DNA from: Ornithinicoccus sp045032955 | GTDB lineage: Bacteria; Actinomycetota; Actinomycetes; Actinomycetales; Dermatophilaceae | Reading direction: 5' to 3' | DNA length: 64,000 bases | NCBI RefSeq assembly: GCF_045032955.1 | Contig: NZ_JBJFZU010000003.1 | Span: 310,001 to 374,000 of the forward strand | Part shown: one piece after another, positions 25,960 to 36,100 of the stretch | Numbering within the stretch: position 1 is the first letter of the stretch | Layout: each line of letters starts with the position of its first letter | Position numbers and translations under genes: made by a program | Notes under the pieces: model-generated | The model's database searches: none | The model's input: the letters and a program-made list of their open reading frames with translations, nothing else | Told to the model about the DNA's origin: nothing

Positions 25960-26364
25960 GGACAGGACTCCCCAGGCAGCACGAAACTCGTGCGGGTGGG
26001 GGCGTGTCCGTGAGGAAGCCCGTCGGGCCGCGTATGACGCTGCGAGTGTAGAGCGATCCCTGCCCCGCGTGTGTGCAGGTCGGCTCGCGCGTCGCGACGG
26101 AGGATCAATCGCTGCGACCTCGGCCGCCGGAGGAGCAACACGACGCGACCATCTGCCCGGGCCGATCTGGTGCAGACGGGCATCGTCGTGACATCAAGAC
26201 ATCTGCCGATGTCCAGATTGCCTCCGAGAGGGCTCCTGCCGGGCGTCATTCCGCCCAGATTGACGCGCCTGGAGCAACAAAGTGAATCGCTGTTCTAGAG
26301 CACGACCCCCGCTGCCAAGCTGACCCATCTGCAGCGGTCGGTTGACCGCGGCTAGCCTGCGCTG
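25960..26364. other. Intergenic region, 405 bp, no gene recognised
   Basis: Divergent intergenic region between the DUF2075 gene and the PIN-like gene. Short open frames here are unsupported by start signals or family patterns. It must contain both promoters, but no element could be assigned with confidence. It also marks the left edge of the segment poor in the GGCATAC heptamer that is otherwise frequent. Confidence 0.4.
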
Positions 26365-27591
26365 ATGGACGAATCGTTGGTTATCTCCGCTGACCTGTAC
26401 AAGTACTGGCACGTCGACTACCAGAACGGGTCCATCCGAATCGTTTGCCAGGACGGACAGATCCTCGACGACAAACTCGAATCTAGACACCAGCGGCAGG
26501 ATTCCCAGGTAGCGACGGCCACGTTTGACTGGGAGAAGTGGTGGATCTGGTCGACCACGACCAGGAACGACCTCATCCTCACCGAAGGGTTCAACCCCGC
26601 TTCCCCTCCCCCGCTCAACGGCAGGCCGTCTGTCTACCTCGACCAGAACCGGTGGAGGACCGTTGCCGACGTTCTGCACGACCCGGCCCGTGTGAAAGAT
26701 CCTGACGAGCTCCGCGCAGCTCAAGACCTCATCCGACTCGCCAACGACGGCGGCATCGTCCTGCCGCTATCAACGGGACACCTTCTCGAGACCGCTGGTT
26801 TGTACGGCGACCGACGCTACGAGGTGGGCGTAGCCATGGCTCATTTGGCTGGCGGGTGGCAAATCCGGAACCCGCTGGACCTGTGGCAGCACGAGGTCGA
26901 GCTGTCCATCCGACGGCACCTAGGCCTGATGGAGAACGCGCCCGTCCTGCACCCCATCGTGACCGAGCCCGGCGCCCTCTTCGGCAAGGACACCCCGTTG
27001 GGCATCACTGATGGGACCTCGGATTTGGACAAGTTCATGGCGATGCTGACCATGCCGAGCGTCATCCTCGATGTGCTCATCGAGCCGGAGCAGATGCCGA
27101 AGAACCCACTCACGAAGTGGGTCACCCACCACACCGCCATCACTGCGCAGATCCATGCGGAGCACCTGCCGAAAGAGCAGCGTCGTCGGCTCGCCAGGCG
27201 TCGCTACTGGAACGAGAACATCGGCTACTACACCGCGGCGTACCGGCGTCTGTCGAACGCCGCAGACTTCCCGACGTTCAGCGACGGCGAGTTGGCACGC
27301 CTGTTCGCTGAATCGCGCATGGTTGGCCTAGTGTCCGAGCTCTTCATCCGCCGGTTCATTGACCACATGAGCAAGTGGGGCCGCAACGACCTGCTCGACA
27401 TGTTCCACCTGTCTACCGCCGCCGGGTACGCCAACTACGTGTGCGCTGAGACACACACCGGCACACAACTCCGAGACGCCCAGCGCGCGCTCAAACGTCC
27501 GCAGACGGTTTTTACGACGCTGAGCGAGCTGGTCACCGCAGTTCGCAGCGACGGGGCCCGAGCCCAATCCGAAAGAGCCAGTCCCGACTAG
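26365..27591 (+). CDS. Putative PIN-like domain protein, upstream partner of HEAT/nuclease protein
   Basis: 408 residues. The N-terminal ~85 residues form a small unassigned domain with several Trp. From residue ~89 a PIN-like pattern begins: SVYLDQNRW (first strand plus acidic residue), LPLSTGHLLETA (second acidic site) and, near the C-terminus, RNDLLDMFHLSTAAGYANYVCAE, the conserved Asp of the third site followed by a strand. This resembles the PIN-like nuclease arrangement, which would make it a metal-dependent RNase or DNase, but no experiment or database comparison backs it here. It is followed after 140 bp by the large HEAT/PD-(D/E)XK gene on the same strand, likely forming one unit. 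Confidence 0.5.
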   Translation: MDESLVISADLYKYWHVDYQNGSIRIVCQDGQILDDKLESRHQRQDSQVATATFDWEKWWIWSTTTRNDLILTEGFNPASPPPLNGRPSVYLDQNRWRTVADVLHDPARVKDPDELRAAQDLIRLANDGGIVLPLSTGHLLETAGLYGDRRYEVGVAMAHLAGGWQIRNPLDLWQHEVELSIRRHLGLMENAPVLHPIVTEPGALFGKDTPLGITDGTSDLDKFMAMLTMPSVILDVLIEPEQMPKNPLTKWVTHHTAITAQIHAEHLPKEQRRRLARRRYWNENIGYYTAAYRRLSNAADFPTFSDGELARLFAESRMVGLVSELFIRRFIDHMSKWGRNDLLDMFHLSTAAGYANYVCAETHTGTQLRDAQRALKRPQTVFTTLSELVTAVRSDGARAQSERASPD

Positions 27592-27731
27592 ACCGTTGCA
27601 CGGGTTCGGGCGCTCTGGTGCTCCACCAGCAACCAGCCCCTGGCTGACAGCGAGATCGCAGGTCGCAACCGTGTCGGTGGGGTGCGTCAGACTGTTCTTG
27701 TCGGTGGTGACAAACGAGCGAAGGTGGAAGG

Positions 27732-29594
27732 TTGGACGAGGCAGAGTTCGCCAGGCAGTTCGACCTGGGGCGCGAGAACGCACGCATCATGGGGCTCGCT
27801 GCGAACCACTGCCGGCATATGCGGTTCGTACAGTCCGGCGGCCGCGGGATGCTCGAGGAGATGTCCGGGCTTCCGTTGAACTCGCGGCGGGTGGAGTGCC
27901 CAGTCGCGATCGGGAACACATCCGGTATGCAGTTGGACCACGTTGCGTTCGGGTTCTACGGCGAGCACTGCGTAGGCTGCGACATGCGCGACCCGACTGG
28001 CCGCCTGCCGAACCTCGAGACTGCGGCTCAGGAACGTCAAGAGCAGGCCCAGGCCGAGGAAGCAGAGCGGGCTGAGGAGCTGCGAGTCCGGGGTCTTGCG
28101 CGAGCCGGGCGGGTGGAGCGCCGACGGAGTTTGCGGGCGACCGCGGACCCGGCCATCACCGGCATCCTGGACGACCTTGACGTTCTCGATCCGGATCCGG
28201 CCGTTGAAGCGGCTTCCGACGCGACTGCAGCGGCACGGCGCCGCCTGACGACTGTCGCTGGTCGTGCGGCGGACCGATTCGATCAGCGGATCATCGACGA
28301 ACTGTTCGATGCGGTCGAGAGCGTCGGTCTAGCGGAACTGTTGGAACCGTTGCGGCACCTGACAGCGCGGCGCCCCGAGCTCGCCGGGCGCCTGGTGGCG
28401 GCTGCGTTGGAAGCGTTGCGGGGGTTCCCGTCACTGGAAGCAGGGCGCTGCCTGACCGACCACCCGGAACTCGTGGACGCGGCGAGGCTCGATCGTGCGG
28501 TTGTCTGGGCAGTCGTGGCATTGGCGGGGTCGAAGACACTCAGTGATCATCACTTCTCCGGACCGGTGCCGGTGGTGCAGGCGAATGACCCAGGACCGTT
28601 GCGGGTCGTCGCGGACCTGTGCCCGGACAAGCTCGTCGCACGGCTGGGCGGGATGCTGCCGCGGCCCACGGTGACGGGCATCATTGTGAGCCCAGCGCAC
28701 CTGCCGCGACGCGTCTCCGACTTCGACCGGCGAGCCGCCGCTGGCGCGATTGAGCGTCTTGCGAGCACCCACCTCGAGCTGGCCGTCCACCTGTTGCCGA
28801 ACCTGGCCGTCTCCCTCGGCGTTCCACCGGAGGACAGCTACGACCCGGGCACGGTCGGCACCGCGGAACGGGCACTCGCACGGATGTTCATTGCGGCACC
28901 CGTCCGGATCGCCCGACTGCTGGAGAATGCAGGCCGGCACGCGTCGAAAGAGACCCGGGACGGTCTCGTCGGTTCCGTGCGGTATGCCCTAGACATGGTC
29001 GACACCGAGCATGTCCATCGTCAGGCCCACGATCCGGTGACCACGCCCGAGGAAGCCAAAGCGGTTACCGACGCGGCGTTCGCGTTCGTCCTCGCCCGCA
29101 CCGATGAATCGTGGGGCCACGAGGCGACGTTCTCGGCAGCCGAGTCCATTGAGCGGATGGGCCGCTGGCACGGCGACGTCCTAGCCACGCACCTGGACGC
29201 AACCCTGGGTGCCTTCGTCACGCTGACCCGGCACCGGCTCACCGACAAGCCGACTGTGCTCACCTCGACCGCACCACCGGACCCGCTTGCGGGAATGGAG
29301 GCGTGGTCGCGCAAGAACAGCCTGTACCAGTCGGCCCGACGCTTATCGAGCGCGGTCGAGTCCGCATCATCGACCGACCCGTTGGCCGTGTGCCAAACCA
29401 TCACGGCGCTCATCACCAACGAGCGCGACAGCGACCTGGGGGCCGACGTCGTGTGCCCGCTCCTGGCCACGCTGGGCGAGGTTGGTCGCCGTTACGGAAA
29501 CCAGCCCAGGGTGCTGCAGTCCATCCTGCCGACCTTGCACACCTACCTGGTCGATGCCGAAGCCGGCCCGCGGTCCGCAGCGCTGACGGCCTAG
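27732..29594 (+). CDS. N-terminal part of large Cys-rich/HEAT-repeat protein (ends at in-frame TAG)
   Basis: 620 residues from a TTG start with GAAGGTGG just before it. Residues 25-95 form a cysteine cluster likely to bind zinc: His26/Cys27, Cys56, Cys80 and Cys83 (GEHCVGCDMRDPTGRLPNL). A charged coiled coil follows (~96-140), then about 450 residues of helical repeats. The frame ends with TAG at 29592-29594 inside a HEAT/ARM repeat (RSAALTA, stop, TTIGGTHALPSTV). The next coding segment continues in exactly the same frame with no ribosome-binding site, so this is the first part of an originally ~1,425-residue protein. Either a nonsense mutation, a read-through codon or, less likely, two natural chains. 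Confidence 0.6.
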   Translation: MDEAEFARQFDLGRENARIMGLAANHCRHMRFVQSGGRGMLEEMSGLPLNSRRVECPVAIGNTSGMQLDHVAFGFYGEHCVGCDMRDPTGRLPNLETAAQERQEQAQAEEAERAEELRVRGLARAGRVERRRSLRATADPAITGILDDLDVLDPDPAVEAASDATAAARRRLTTVAGRAADRFDQRIIDELFDAVESVGLAELLEPLRHLTARRPELAGRLVAAALEALRGFPSLEAGRCLTDHPELVDAARLDRAVVWAVVALAGSKTLSDHHFSGPVPVVQANDPGPLRVVADLCPDKLVARLGGMLPRPTVTGIIVSPAHLPRRVSDFDRRAAAGAIERLASTHLELAVHLLPNLAVSLGVPPEDSYDPGTVGTAERALARMFIAAPVRIARLLENAGRHASKETRDGLVGSVRYALDMVDTEHVHRQAHDPVTTPEEAKAVTDAAFAFVLARTDESWGHEATFSAAESIERMGRWHGDVLATHLDATLGAFVTLTRHRLTDKPTVLTSTAPPDPLAGMEAWSRKNSLYQSARRLSSAVESASSTDPLAVCQTITALITNERDSDLGADVVCPLLATLGEVGRRYGNQPRVLQSILPTLHTYLVDAEAGPRSAALTA

Positions 29595-29675
29595 ACCACC
29601 ATCGGTGGAACCCACGCGCTCCCGTCAACAGTTGCCGGTCTGCTCCCAGCGCTGGTCTCGGACGCGTACGTCGTC

Positions 29676-32009
29676 ATGATCGAAGCGGTCCTCGCGGCCG
29701 CGTGCCGGCTCCCGTGGCCGGACGAGGAGTCTCGACTGCGGTTGGCGATGCACGCTGCGACGGTGATGGAGAACATCAATGTCTCCGAGCACCTAGAGAC
29801 GTTCCTGACTTCGATCTCAGCGCTTCGGCACCACGTGCCGGACCTCGACGCACTCGCCGCACTTGAGAAGAAGGCCCTGGCTCGTATCCCGGAGCTCGAG
29901 TGGCATCAGGCCACCAAGGTGACCGAGCAGCCGTGGCAGCCGGATGCACGGGTCACCTCCGAACTCGCGGCGTTGTGGCTGGCGCTCGCACCCAGGAACA
30001 CCTACGGGCTCCGGCAGCGCGACGAGGCCGAGGTGGCGCTCAACGGCCTCCTCGACTGCGGCGCAGGCCTCCTCGGGCTGCCTGCGGCGGACATCATTAA
30101 CGTCGGTGCGGGACATTCACCGGAGTCGCACTACGGGTCGATGGAGTACGCCGAGGTCCTCGCCCGAGCCGAACGTCGGACCGATGTCGTTGCGCTGCTT
30201 AAGGACGCGCTGACTCGTCTCCCGGACGAACCGTCCCGCAGCGCGCAACGTTCCCTCGTCTCGCTCGCGGCCGCGGTCGGGCGCCTCCACGTGACCCTGG
30301 AATTGGACGTGCCGGATGACGCGGAAGTGCGCGCCGCCGTAAATGAGGTCGGCGCTGCCATCGGCAATTGCCTGGGTTGCACCGAGGACCAACTGCGGTG
30401 GCTGCGGCCCTTCGCGAAGGCCGCCGCGGTGCGAGCGGCCATCATCTGCACCTTGCTCGACCTTCCGACCCCCACCGAGATCACCGTGGGCTTGACACAC
30501 GCCCCCGTCGAAGAGGCCGCGGACCGGTCGACCGAACTAAGCGACCCGGCCGAGAGGTCCACGGCCCGCGCGCAGCGGCTGCGTGACCTCGTCGCTGACT
30601 TGGAACGTGGCGGCAAGTCGACCGGCACCGCAACCCATGACGGCCTCGTCATCACCGCACGCCTGCTCGACGCTGTCGCGCATTTCCTTGACGCCGAAGC
30701 CGCCGACCTGAACGCCGACATCACCCGGGCCACTGCGCACCGAACCGCAGCAGCACGCCGCGCCGCCGCCGCCATCGACCTGACCACCTACCGTGACGAC
30801 GACCCGCTCCTCCCCCGCGTTCGAGATCTACGTGCCGTCCTCGCGGCAGATCCCGACCCGGCCGCACCCCTCGACCTGGGGACGGTTCTTACCGCAGCAG
30901 CCGGCCTCCCGGCGCCGTTGCTGTTCATCCGCTCACCCGAACGACAGCACAGTGTCCGGCCATGGACGCCGCTGGCCGAACCCGAGCCAGACAGTCTGAC
31001 AGTCGCGGTCGCCCTGGTCTCGATCGACGACACGCTCCTCACCGGACCCGCCATCGTCGACCCCGCCCTCACCCACACCCTGACCCTGCAAGTACAGACC
31101 GACCCGTGGCCAGCGTGGGTAGAGCGCCTGGACGCCGAGCTCATCAGCACACTGAACGACACCGAGCTCCAGCGGCCCGCGCTCACCTGGCAGCGCCACC
31201 AGCACACCGGCGACCCGGACACCTACGAAGGAACTGGCAGCCTCCACGTGCGGTACGCCGTCCCCACCACCCAGCACGCACCCCCGGTACTCGTGCGCCT
31301 CACCTGGCGCGGCACCGACGAGCACGGAAACCCGAACGCCCAGCCGCTCGACATCGCCGGCCACCGTGAGTTCCGTGTCCGCCCCTACGATGCGGCCCGG
31401 GATGCCACCACCCAGTACGAGGTGTTCGACGAGCACCTCCTCAGCATCTACGAGAACCTCGCCGCTGCCGGCTACCCCCACAACCAGCTCCAGCCCTTCG
31501 CCCGGCTCCTCAACGCCATCTCCCGCGCGGGGCTGGCCATTACTTGGAACAAGAAGTACCGCCGCGGCCAGTACGTGAGAGAACTCCAGTTCCACGACGA
31601 CCTGCACGCCGCCCTCCTTGCCGACCCGACCCTTGAGGGACGAGTCGAACGCGGCACCGCACTCGGCCACGGGTACCTCGACACCCGCCACGACGGCATC
31701 ACCGCCGAGCTGAAGGTCGCCCGCGACCAGCCCGTGACACCTGAGTCCGCCACCAAGTACATCGGCCAGCCCACGCAGTACGCCGCCGCCGACGGCGCAC
31801 GTCTCTCCATCCTCGTGGTCCTCGACATGAGCCGGAAGGTCCTGCCCATTGGCACCCCGGAGAACTACCTGTTCGTCCTCGGCCCTCAGCAGCACGGGAT
31901 GGCCGACCCGCGCTCCCCCAGCGTCGTCGTGACCCTCGTCATCAACGACAACCTGCCAGTGCCCAGCAGCTGGTCGCGCCGCAAGACCCCGATCACCGGC
32001 AACCCCTGA
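29676..32009 (+). CDS. C-terminal part of large HEAT-repeat protein with PD-(D/E)XK nuclease-like domain
   Basis: 777 residues if started at the first ATG after the amber codon; sequence between 29595 and 29675 is also open and coding-like. No convincing ribosome-binding site precedes the ATG. Helical repeats continue to about residue 400. A beta-rich part follows (~430-590). The terminal domain has a restriction-endonuclease-like core, HDGITAELKV (Asp673, Glu678, Lys680), followed by YIGQPTQYAAADGARLSILV with the Gln-x3-Tyr of this fold. Together with the upstream segment it makes a scaffold-nuclease architecture typical of anti-phage effectors. Function inferred only. Confidence 0.6.
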   Translation: MIEAVLAAACRLPWPDEESRLRLAMHAATVMENINVSEHLETFLTSISALRHHVPDLDALAALEKKALARIPELEWHQATKVTEQPWQPDARVTSELAALWLALAPRNTYGLRQRDEAEVALNGLLDCGAGLLGLPAADIINVGAGHSPESHYGSMEYAEVLARAERRTDVVALLKDALTRLPDEPSRSAQRSLVSLAAAVGRLHVTLELDVPDDAEVRAAVNEVGAAIGNCLGCTEDQLRWLRPFAKAAAVRAAIICTLLDLPTPTEITVGLTHAPVEEAADRSTELSDPAERSTARAQRLRDLVADLERGGKSTGTATHDGLVITARLLDAVAHFLDAEAADLNADITRATAHRTAAARRAAAAIDLTTYRDDDPLLPRVRDLRAVLAADPDPAAPLDLGTVLTAAAGLPAPLLFIRSPERQHSVRPWTPLAEPEPDSLTVAVALVSIDDTLLTGPAIVDPALTHTLTLQVQTDPWPAWVERLDAELISTLNDTELQRPALTWQRHQHTGDPDTYEGTGSLHVRYAVPTTQHAPPVLVRLTWRGTDEHGNPNAQPLDIAGHREFRVRPYDAARDATTQYEVFDEHLLSIYENLAAAGYPHNQLQPFARLLNAISRAGLAITWNKKYRRGQYVRELQFHDDLHAALLADPTLEGRVERGTALGHGYLDTRHDGITAELKVARDQPVTPESATKYIGQPTQYAAADGARLSILVVLDMSRKVLPIGTPENYLFVLGPQQHGMADPRSPSVVVTLVINDNLPVPSSWSRRKTPITGNP

Positions 32010-32203
32010 CCCGCCACGCACAGGCCAGTTGTCGGCACCGGGCAAAAACCGGGCCGTGGGCCGCGAGGTACGTCATTCCGCCGCGACCGGACGGAGTTCT
32101 GGGGTCGGCGTAGCGTCGTGGGCGTCGACAACTTCGTCGCGCCTCGTCGCGCTGGCGGCGGGCACCGACTGGGCCCGGATCCAGGTCGCCGCGGGAGGCG
32201 ACC

Positions 32204-33114
32204 ATGTCCACTACGGTGGCACTGCCGTTCAGGCCGTCCTCTATGGGCGCCGCACAGCTTGCGGCGGTCTCGTTCCCGGCCCGGTACTCCGGAGCGACTC
32301 ACGCCCTGTGCCGGACACAACTGGGCCGCTGGTTCACCTGGTGTGAGACCAACGGGTTCGACCCACTAGTCGGGTACAACGAGCACACGTCGAGCTCTAC
32401 ATCCGCCACCTCGGGGACGCCGGCCTGATGGACTCCTCGGTCAACACGATGATGCACGCCGTCCGCGGATACTTCCGGTTCTCCCACATCGACGGCACCA
32501 TCACAGCCGACCCGGCCGTGATGGTGACGGCCCCGAAAGTCCACTGGGACGAGTCCCGCACTCAGGGTCTGGACCGGCTGGAGTTGATCCGCTTCCTCCA
32601 GGTAGCCCAGTCGAGCACCGTTCACCACGGCGCGTTGGCCAACCTACTCGGGATCAACGCCCTCCGCGCCTCGGAGGCTGCAGCGGTGGGGATTGAGGAC
32701 TACAGCGACGTACTGAGGGGCCACCGGGTGCTGCACCTGGTCGACAAGGGCAACAAGCCCGCCACGATGCCGCTGACCGTTCCCGTGCTGCGGGTCCAGG
32801 AAGCCTGCCGCGGTGAGCGCATCACCGGCCCGTTGTTGCTGCGCCCGCTATCGGGCGACCCATCGACCGGCGTGATGTCTGTCGGATGGTGCGACGCGTC
32901 GCGAAGGTCGCGCAGATCCCCCGGCACATCAGCCCCCACTCGCTACGGCACACCGCCATCACCAACGCCCTGGACGCCAGGCGTACCACTTCGCGACGCA
33001 CCGATCCTCGCCCGGCACGCTGACCCCAGAACCACCGAGCACTACGACCGAGCCCGCGGCAACCTCGACCGCCACGGCGTCCACTTCCTCACCGCCTACA
33101 TCGCTGGCGTCTAG
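32204..33114 (+). pseudogene. Tyrosine recombinase/phage-type integrase, three frameshifts
   Basis: Starts at an ATG with GGGAGG in front. The core-binding domain (RYSGATHALCRTQLGRWFTW) is read in one frame to ~32370, then continues in another as VQRAHVELYIRHLGDAG. The catalytic domain has the first Arg in NALRASEAAAVG. Near 32880 the frame shifts again into RVAKVAQIPRHISPHSLRHT, which carries His-x-x-Arg-His, and near 32979 one extra base returns it to GVPLRDAPILARHADPRTT ending with EHYDRARG, the tyrosine. All catalytic residues survive but in three reading frames, so the gene is dead unless the sequence is wrong. It marks former mobility of the surrounding island. Confidence 0.82.
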
Positions 33115-33143
33115 GTACCCCGGCGATGGCGTCAGCGCCGCCC

Positions 33144-33165
33144 AGAATGGGCTATTCACCATTCT
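33144..33165. terminator. Possible short hairpin between convergent genes
   Basis: AGAATGG (33144-33150) and CCATTCT (33159-33165) can pair around an 8-nt loop, overlapping the stop of the SIR2-like gene. The stem is short and no T-run follows; listed as a weak candidate. Confidence 0.25.
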
Positions 33166-36100
33166 TCCGCGTCGGTGCAGCCCAAACGCATGGCCTCATC
33201 GATAAGTTCCGCGAACAGCGGCGAAGGCACCGCCGGCCGGAGACCGCCGACGATCTCGCGTAGGTAGTGGTCGAGTGCCCAAGGTGGATCAGTGGTCCCA
33301 CGGAGAAGGTGAACCACGTAGCGCGCCCAGGTGGTGGGGTCGCAGGTCAGATCTTGGTGCTCGTGGCGAGAGCCGGTGAGGTGCATCAGGACCCGGTCGT
33401 CCTTCACTAGTCCGGCGTCGGTGCGTTCCAGGAGTTCGACCGCCTCCAGACGCTCGTGGGGCAGTCCCAGCACCCACAAAGCCATGGCAGAGGCTTCGGC
33501 TTTGTTCAGTGGTCGGGGTAGGGAGTCGATCCGCCGGGTCCAGTACTCCCTGATCCAGCGTGTCCACTGGGCTGAGGCGTCCTTCGGGTCCATCTTGCGC
33601 AGTTGTTGGCCGACTGACCGGATCCAAGCCAGTTTAAGGACGTTGGGCGCGTCGGTCGTGAGCGTCGACACCCAACCTGTCGGGTCGAGCGAGGACTTTA
33701 GGGCGATGGTGGCGAGTTGGCGCCCGAGTTGAGCGATCGCTTCATCATTGTCGAGGTCGTTCGCGCGGCGCATCGTCGCCAACATTGAGTCCAAGAGGCC
33801 GTCGGCGAGGATCTGGTCGTCGTACTGGCCGAACTGCACGAACGACCGCCAGATCCCGCGGACCTCGGAGGGATCAGTCGTGTCCCGGTCCCACGTGAAC
33901 AGCGGAAAGAGTCGGGACGTCGCCCAGGCAGGGTCCGCCCCGTTGAAGAAGCGAAGTCTCGTTGTCAGCAGGACACGAGCCAGTAATCCGTTGCGGGACT
34001 GATCGTGGACCATCCGGTCGAGCTCGGCCTGGAGATCGTCGGGTATGCCCAGCCAGGTGTCGGTGTTGTCGCGCCAGTCGTAGGCAACCACATTCAACCA
34101 GAACTGGGCAAGGTTGCCTGCTGGATGATTGATTGCCTCTAGGTAGTGGTCCTCGCTGTCGACGACGTTGCCGCTGACCTCCGTTGTGGGCCAGAGGTGA
34201 GAGGCGAGACGGCGCGCCGGTATCAGCGTGTGCCATGCTGTCGGCTGGTCCGCGGTGCCGCCACGCGCGAACATGTTGGCGACCGCGGACCTCGCTGTAT
34301 GCATCGGCCACGACCCGATAACTTTGAGTACATCCAGCGGCGTGACGCCGTGGCTCTGCAGTCGTTTCGTCTCGCCCGCTTCCACACCGTCCGCTTGCTC
34401 CGGTGTGCTTGACAAGCTAGCCGAACTCCAGGCACGAACGAGGGTGTCACGGACGTCGTTGTCATCCGGCGCCAGTAAGTCTGCAAGCCGTATGCCGTCG
34501 CCTGGGTAATGGGTCACGCATCCTCTTAGAGCGTTCAGGGTTCCAGTCCAGGTCGGGCCGGTGAACCGGAACGCGTCGGCCGTGGTGTAGGACCGGATGG
34601 CTGCGTACGCCTCGGCCGGGCTCGACGCGATGAGTTCATGAAGCTCGTCGCGGGTAAACGGTTCCGCGTTCTCCACGAACCCCGACGTCATAGTTACGTT
34701 CAGATCTGGATGCTCGCGAGGGGCAAACTCAGGATTCTCCTCCTGCAACTTGGTGAATTCTTCGGCAATCGCGCCGCTCTCCGGTAGAACCCTGTTGAGC
34801 CAGGCCAGCAGGTTGTAGGGGACGTAGGGCGAGTGTTCCGCGCTGTCCTGCGGCCCCGCCTTCGCGTGATCCAGCACGGCGGTCACCACGTTGTCCGAGG
34901 CAGATGCGAGGGAGTCCTCCAATAGCATGTAGACCTCGTGTTGGAGGTCGAGGTCGTAGAGCGAGTCCTCCTCGAGGATCCATCGCAGTTTGTCGTCGGG
35001 GGTCCGGTCTCCACGCAGGCGCCACGCGTGCACGGCGAGGCGGCGGAGCAGGGGCTCCTTCGCGCGAGCGAGCCGTTCGACCATCGCAGCAGTCTCTCGG
35101 GGCGAGGTGTGGAGCAGGTGTTCGAGGCTGTCGCGTGCGATATCGATCAGCACGTCGGCTGCGTCACGGAAGTCGTCCTGTGAATGGGGCTCGATTGCTG
35201 ATCGTCCGAACGTAAGCCCGTCAAATCCGGGCTGGAGCGCCCCACCAAGCCGGTGGGCGTCCCGCAGTTGACGGACCGCCAGGTCGAGCAGTTCAGGCGC
35301 GTGCTGGGGAAGCAGGGGGATGAACACCTTCTTCCATGCTTCATCGAGCCAATGGTCGTCGCCGGCGAATACAACCTCGAACCGAGGCGCGTCGTCGGAC
35401 GGCCCGACGTCCACACCAGGCCGGGGAAATGGCCGCGTGCGGTGCTCCAGCAGCATGAGCGCGAGCTCGGGGCGTTCCTGCCATGATGCTTTGCAGAGGA
35501 GCATGTCGAGCAGACTGCTGTGCTCGGCGGGAGAGCGATGCAGGACGAGGATGAGCCAGGGCACCTGCCAGTCCGGTACGCGTTGTTCTTGGGCGAACAG
35601 CCGGTGCGCCAGGGTGTCCCACATGCTGGGACTCCACGGACAGTTGCGAAGGAGGCGAAGGGCGGTAGGTGATTCTCTCTCGTCCATCGCGTAGTGGTCG
35701 ACCACCCAGCGTGTCAGCGCTTGCGAGACCGTCCGGTCGTCATCGGAGCAAGCTGCCGGGTGGAACAGCCGGTTGAACTCGGGGCGGTTCGCAGCCCACA
35801 GCAACCAGTCGGACCCGCGAGCCCGTTCAGTGAAGTAGAGGACCCGTTCCGGGTGACCGAGAGCATCCTCGAGATACGAGACCTCCTCGGGAATGGTGGG
35901 TGGGCCATTGCTGACCAGTTCGGCGATTCGGCGACGATGAGCGAGTCGTCCCCATGCGGTGAGTTCGGCCCAACGCTCGAGCCCGTCGACAAGCGCCAAG
36001 TGGGACGGGCCGTCCACCGGGTACCTGACAGGTAGAAGCCCGAGTCGCCGCCACTCGCGGCTGTCGGCCTCATGCGTGAAGACGAATCGTCGTCCTTCGC

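Noticed and set aside
27592..27731. Separate small gene between the PIN-like and HEAT genes
   Set aside because: Open frames there overlap the HEAT gene in other frames and lack start signals or a domain pattern.
32204..33114. Programmed frameshifting in the integrase
   Set aside because: Three separate changes in both directions without slippery sequences fit decay, not recoding.
33144..33165. Strong bidirectional terminator
   Set aside because: Stem of only 7 bp, AT-containing and without a T-run; retained only as a low-confidence feature.
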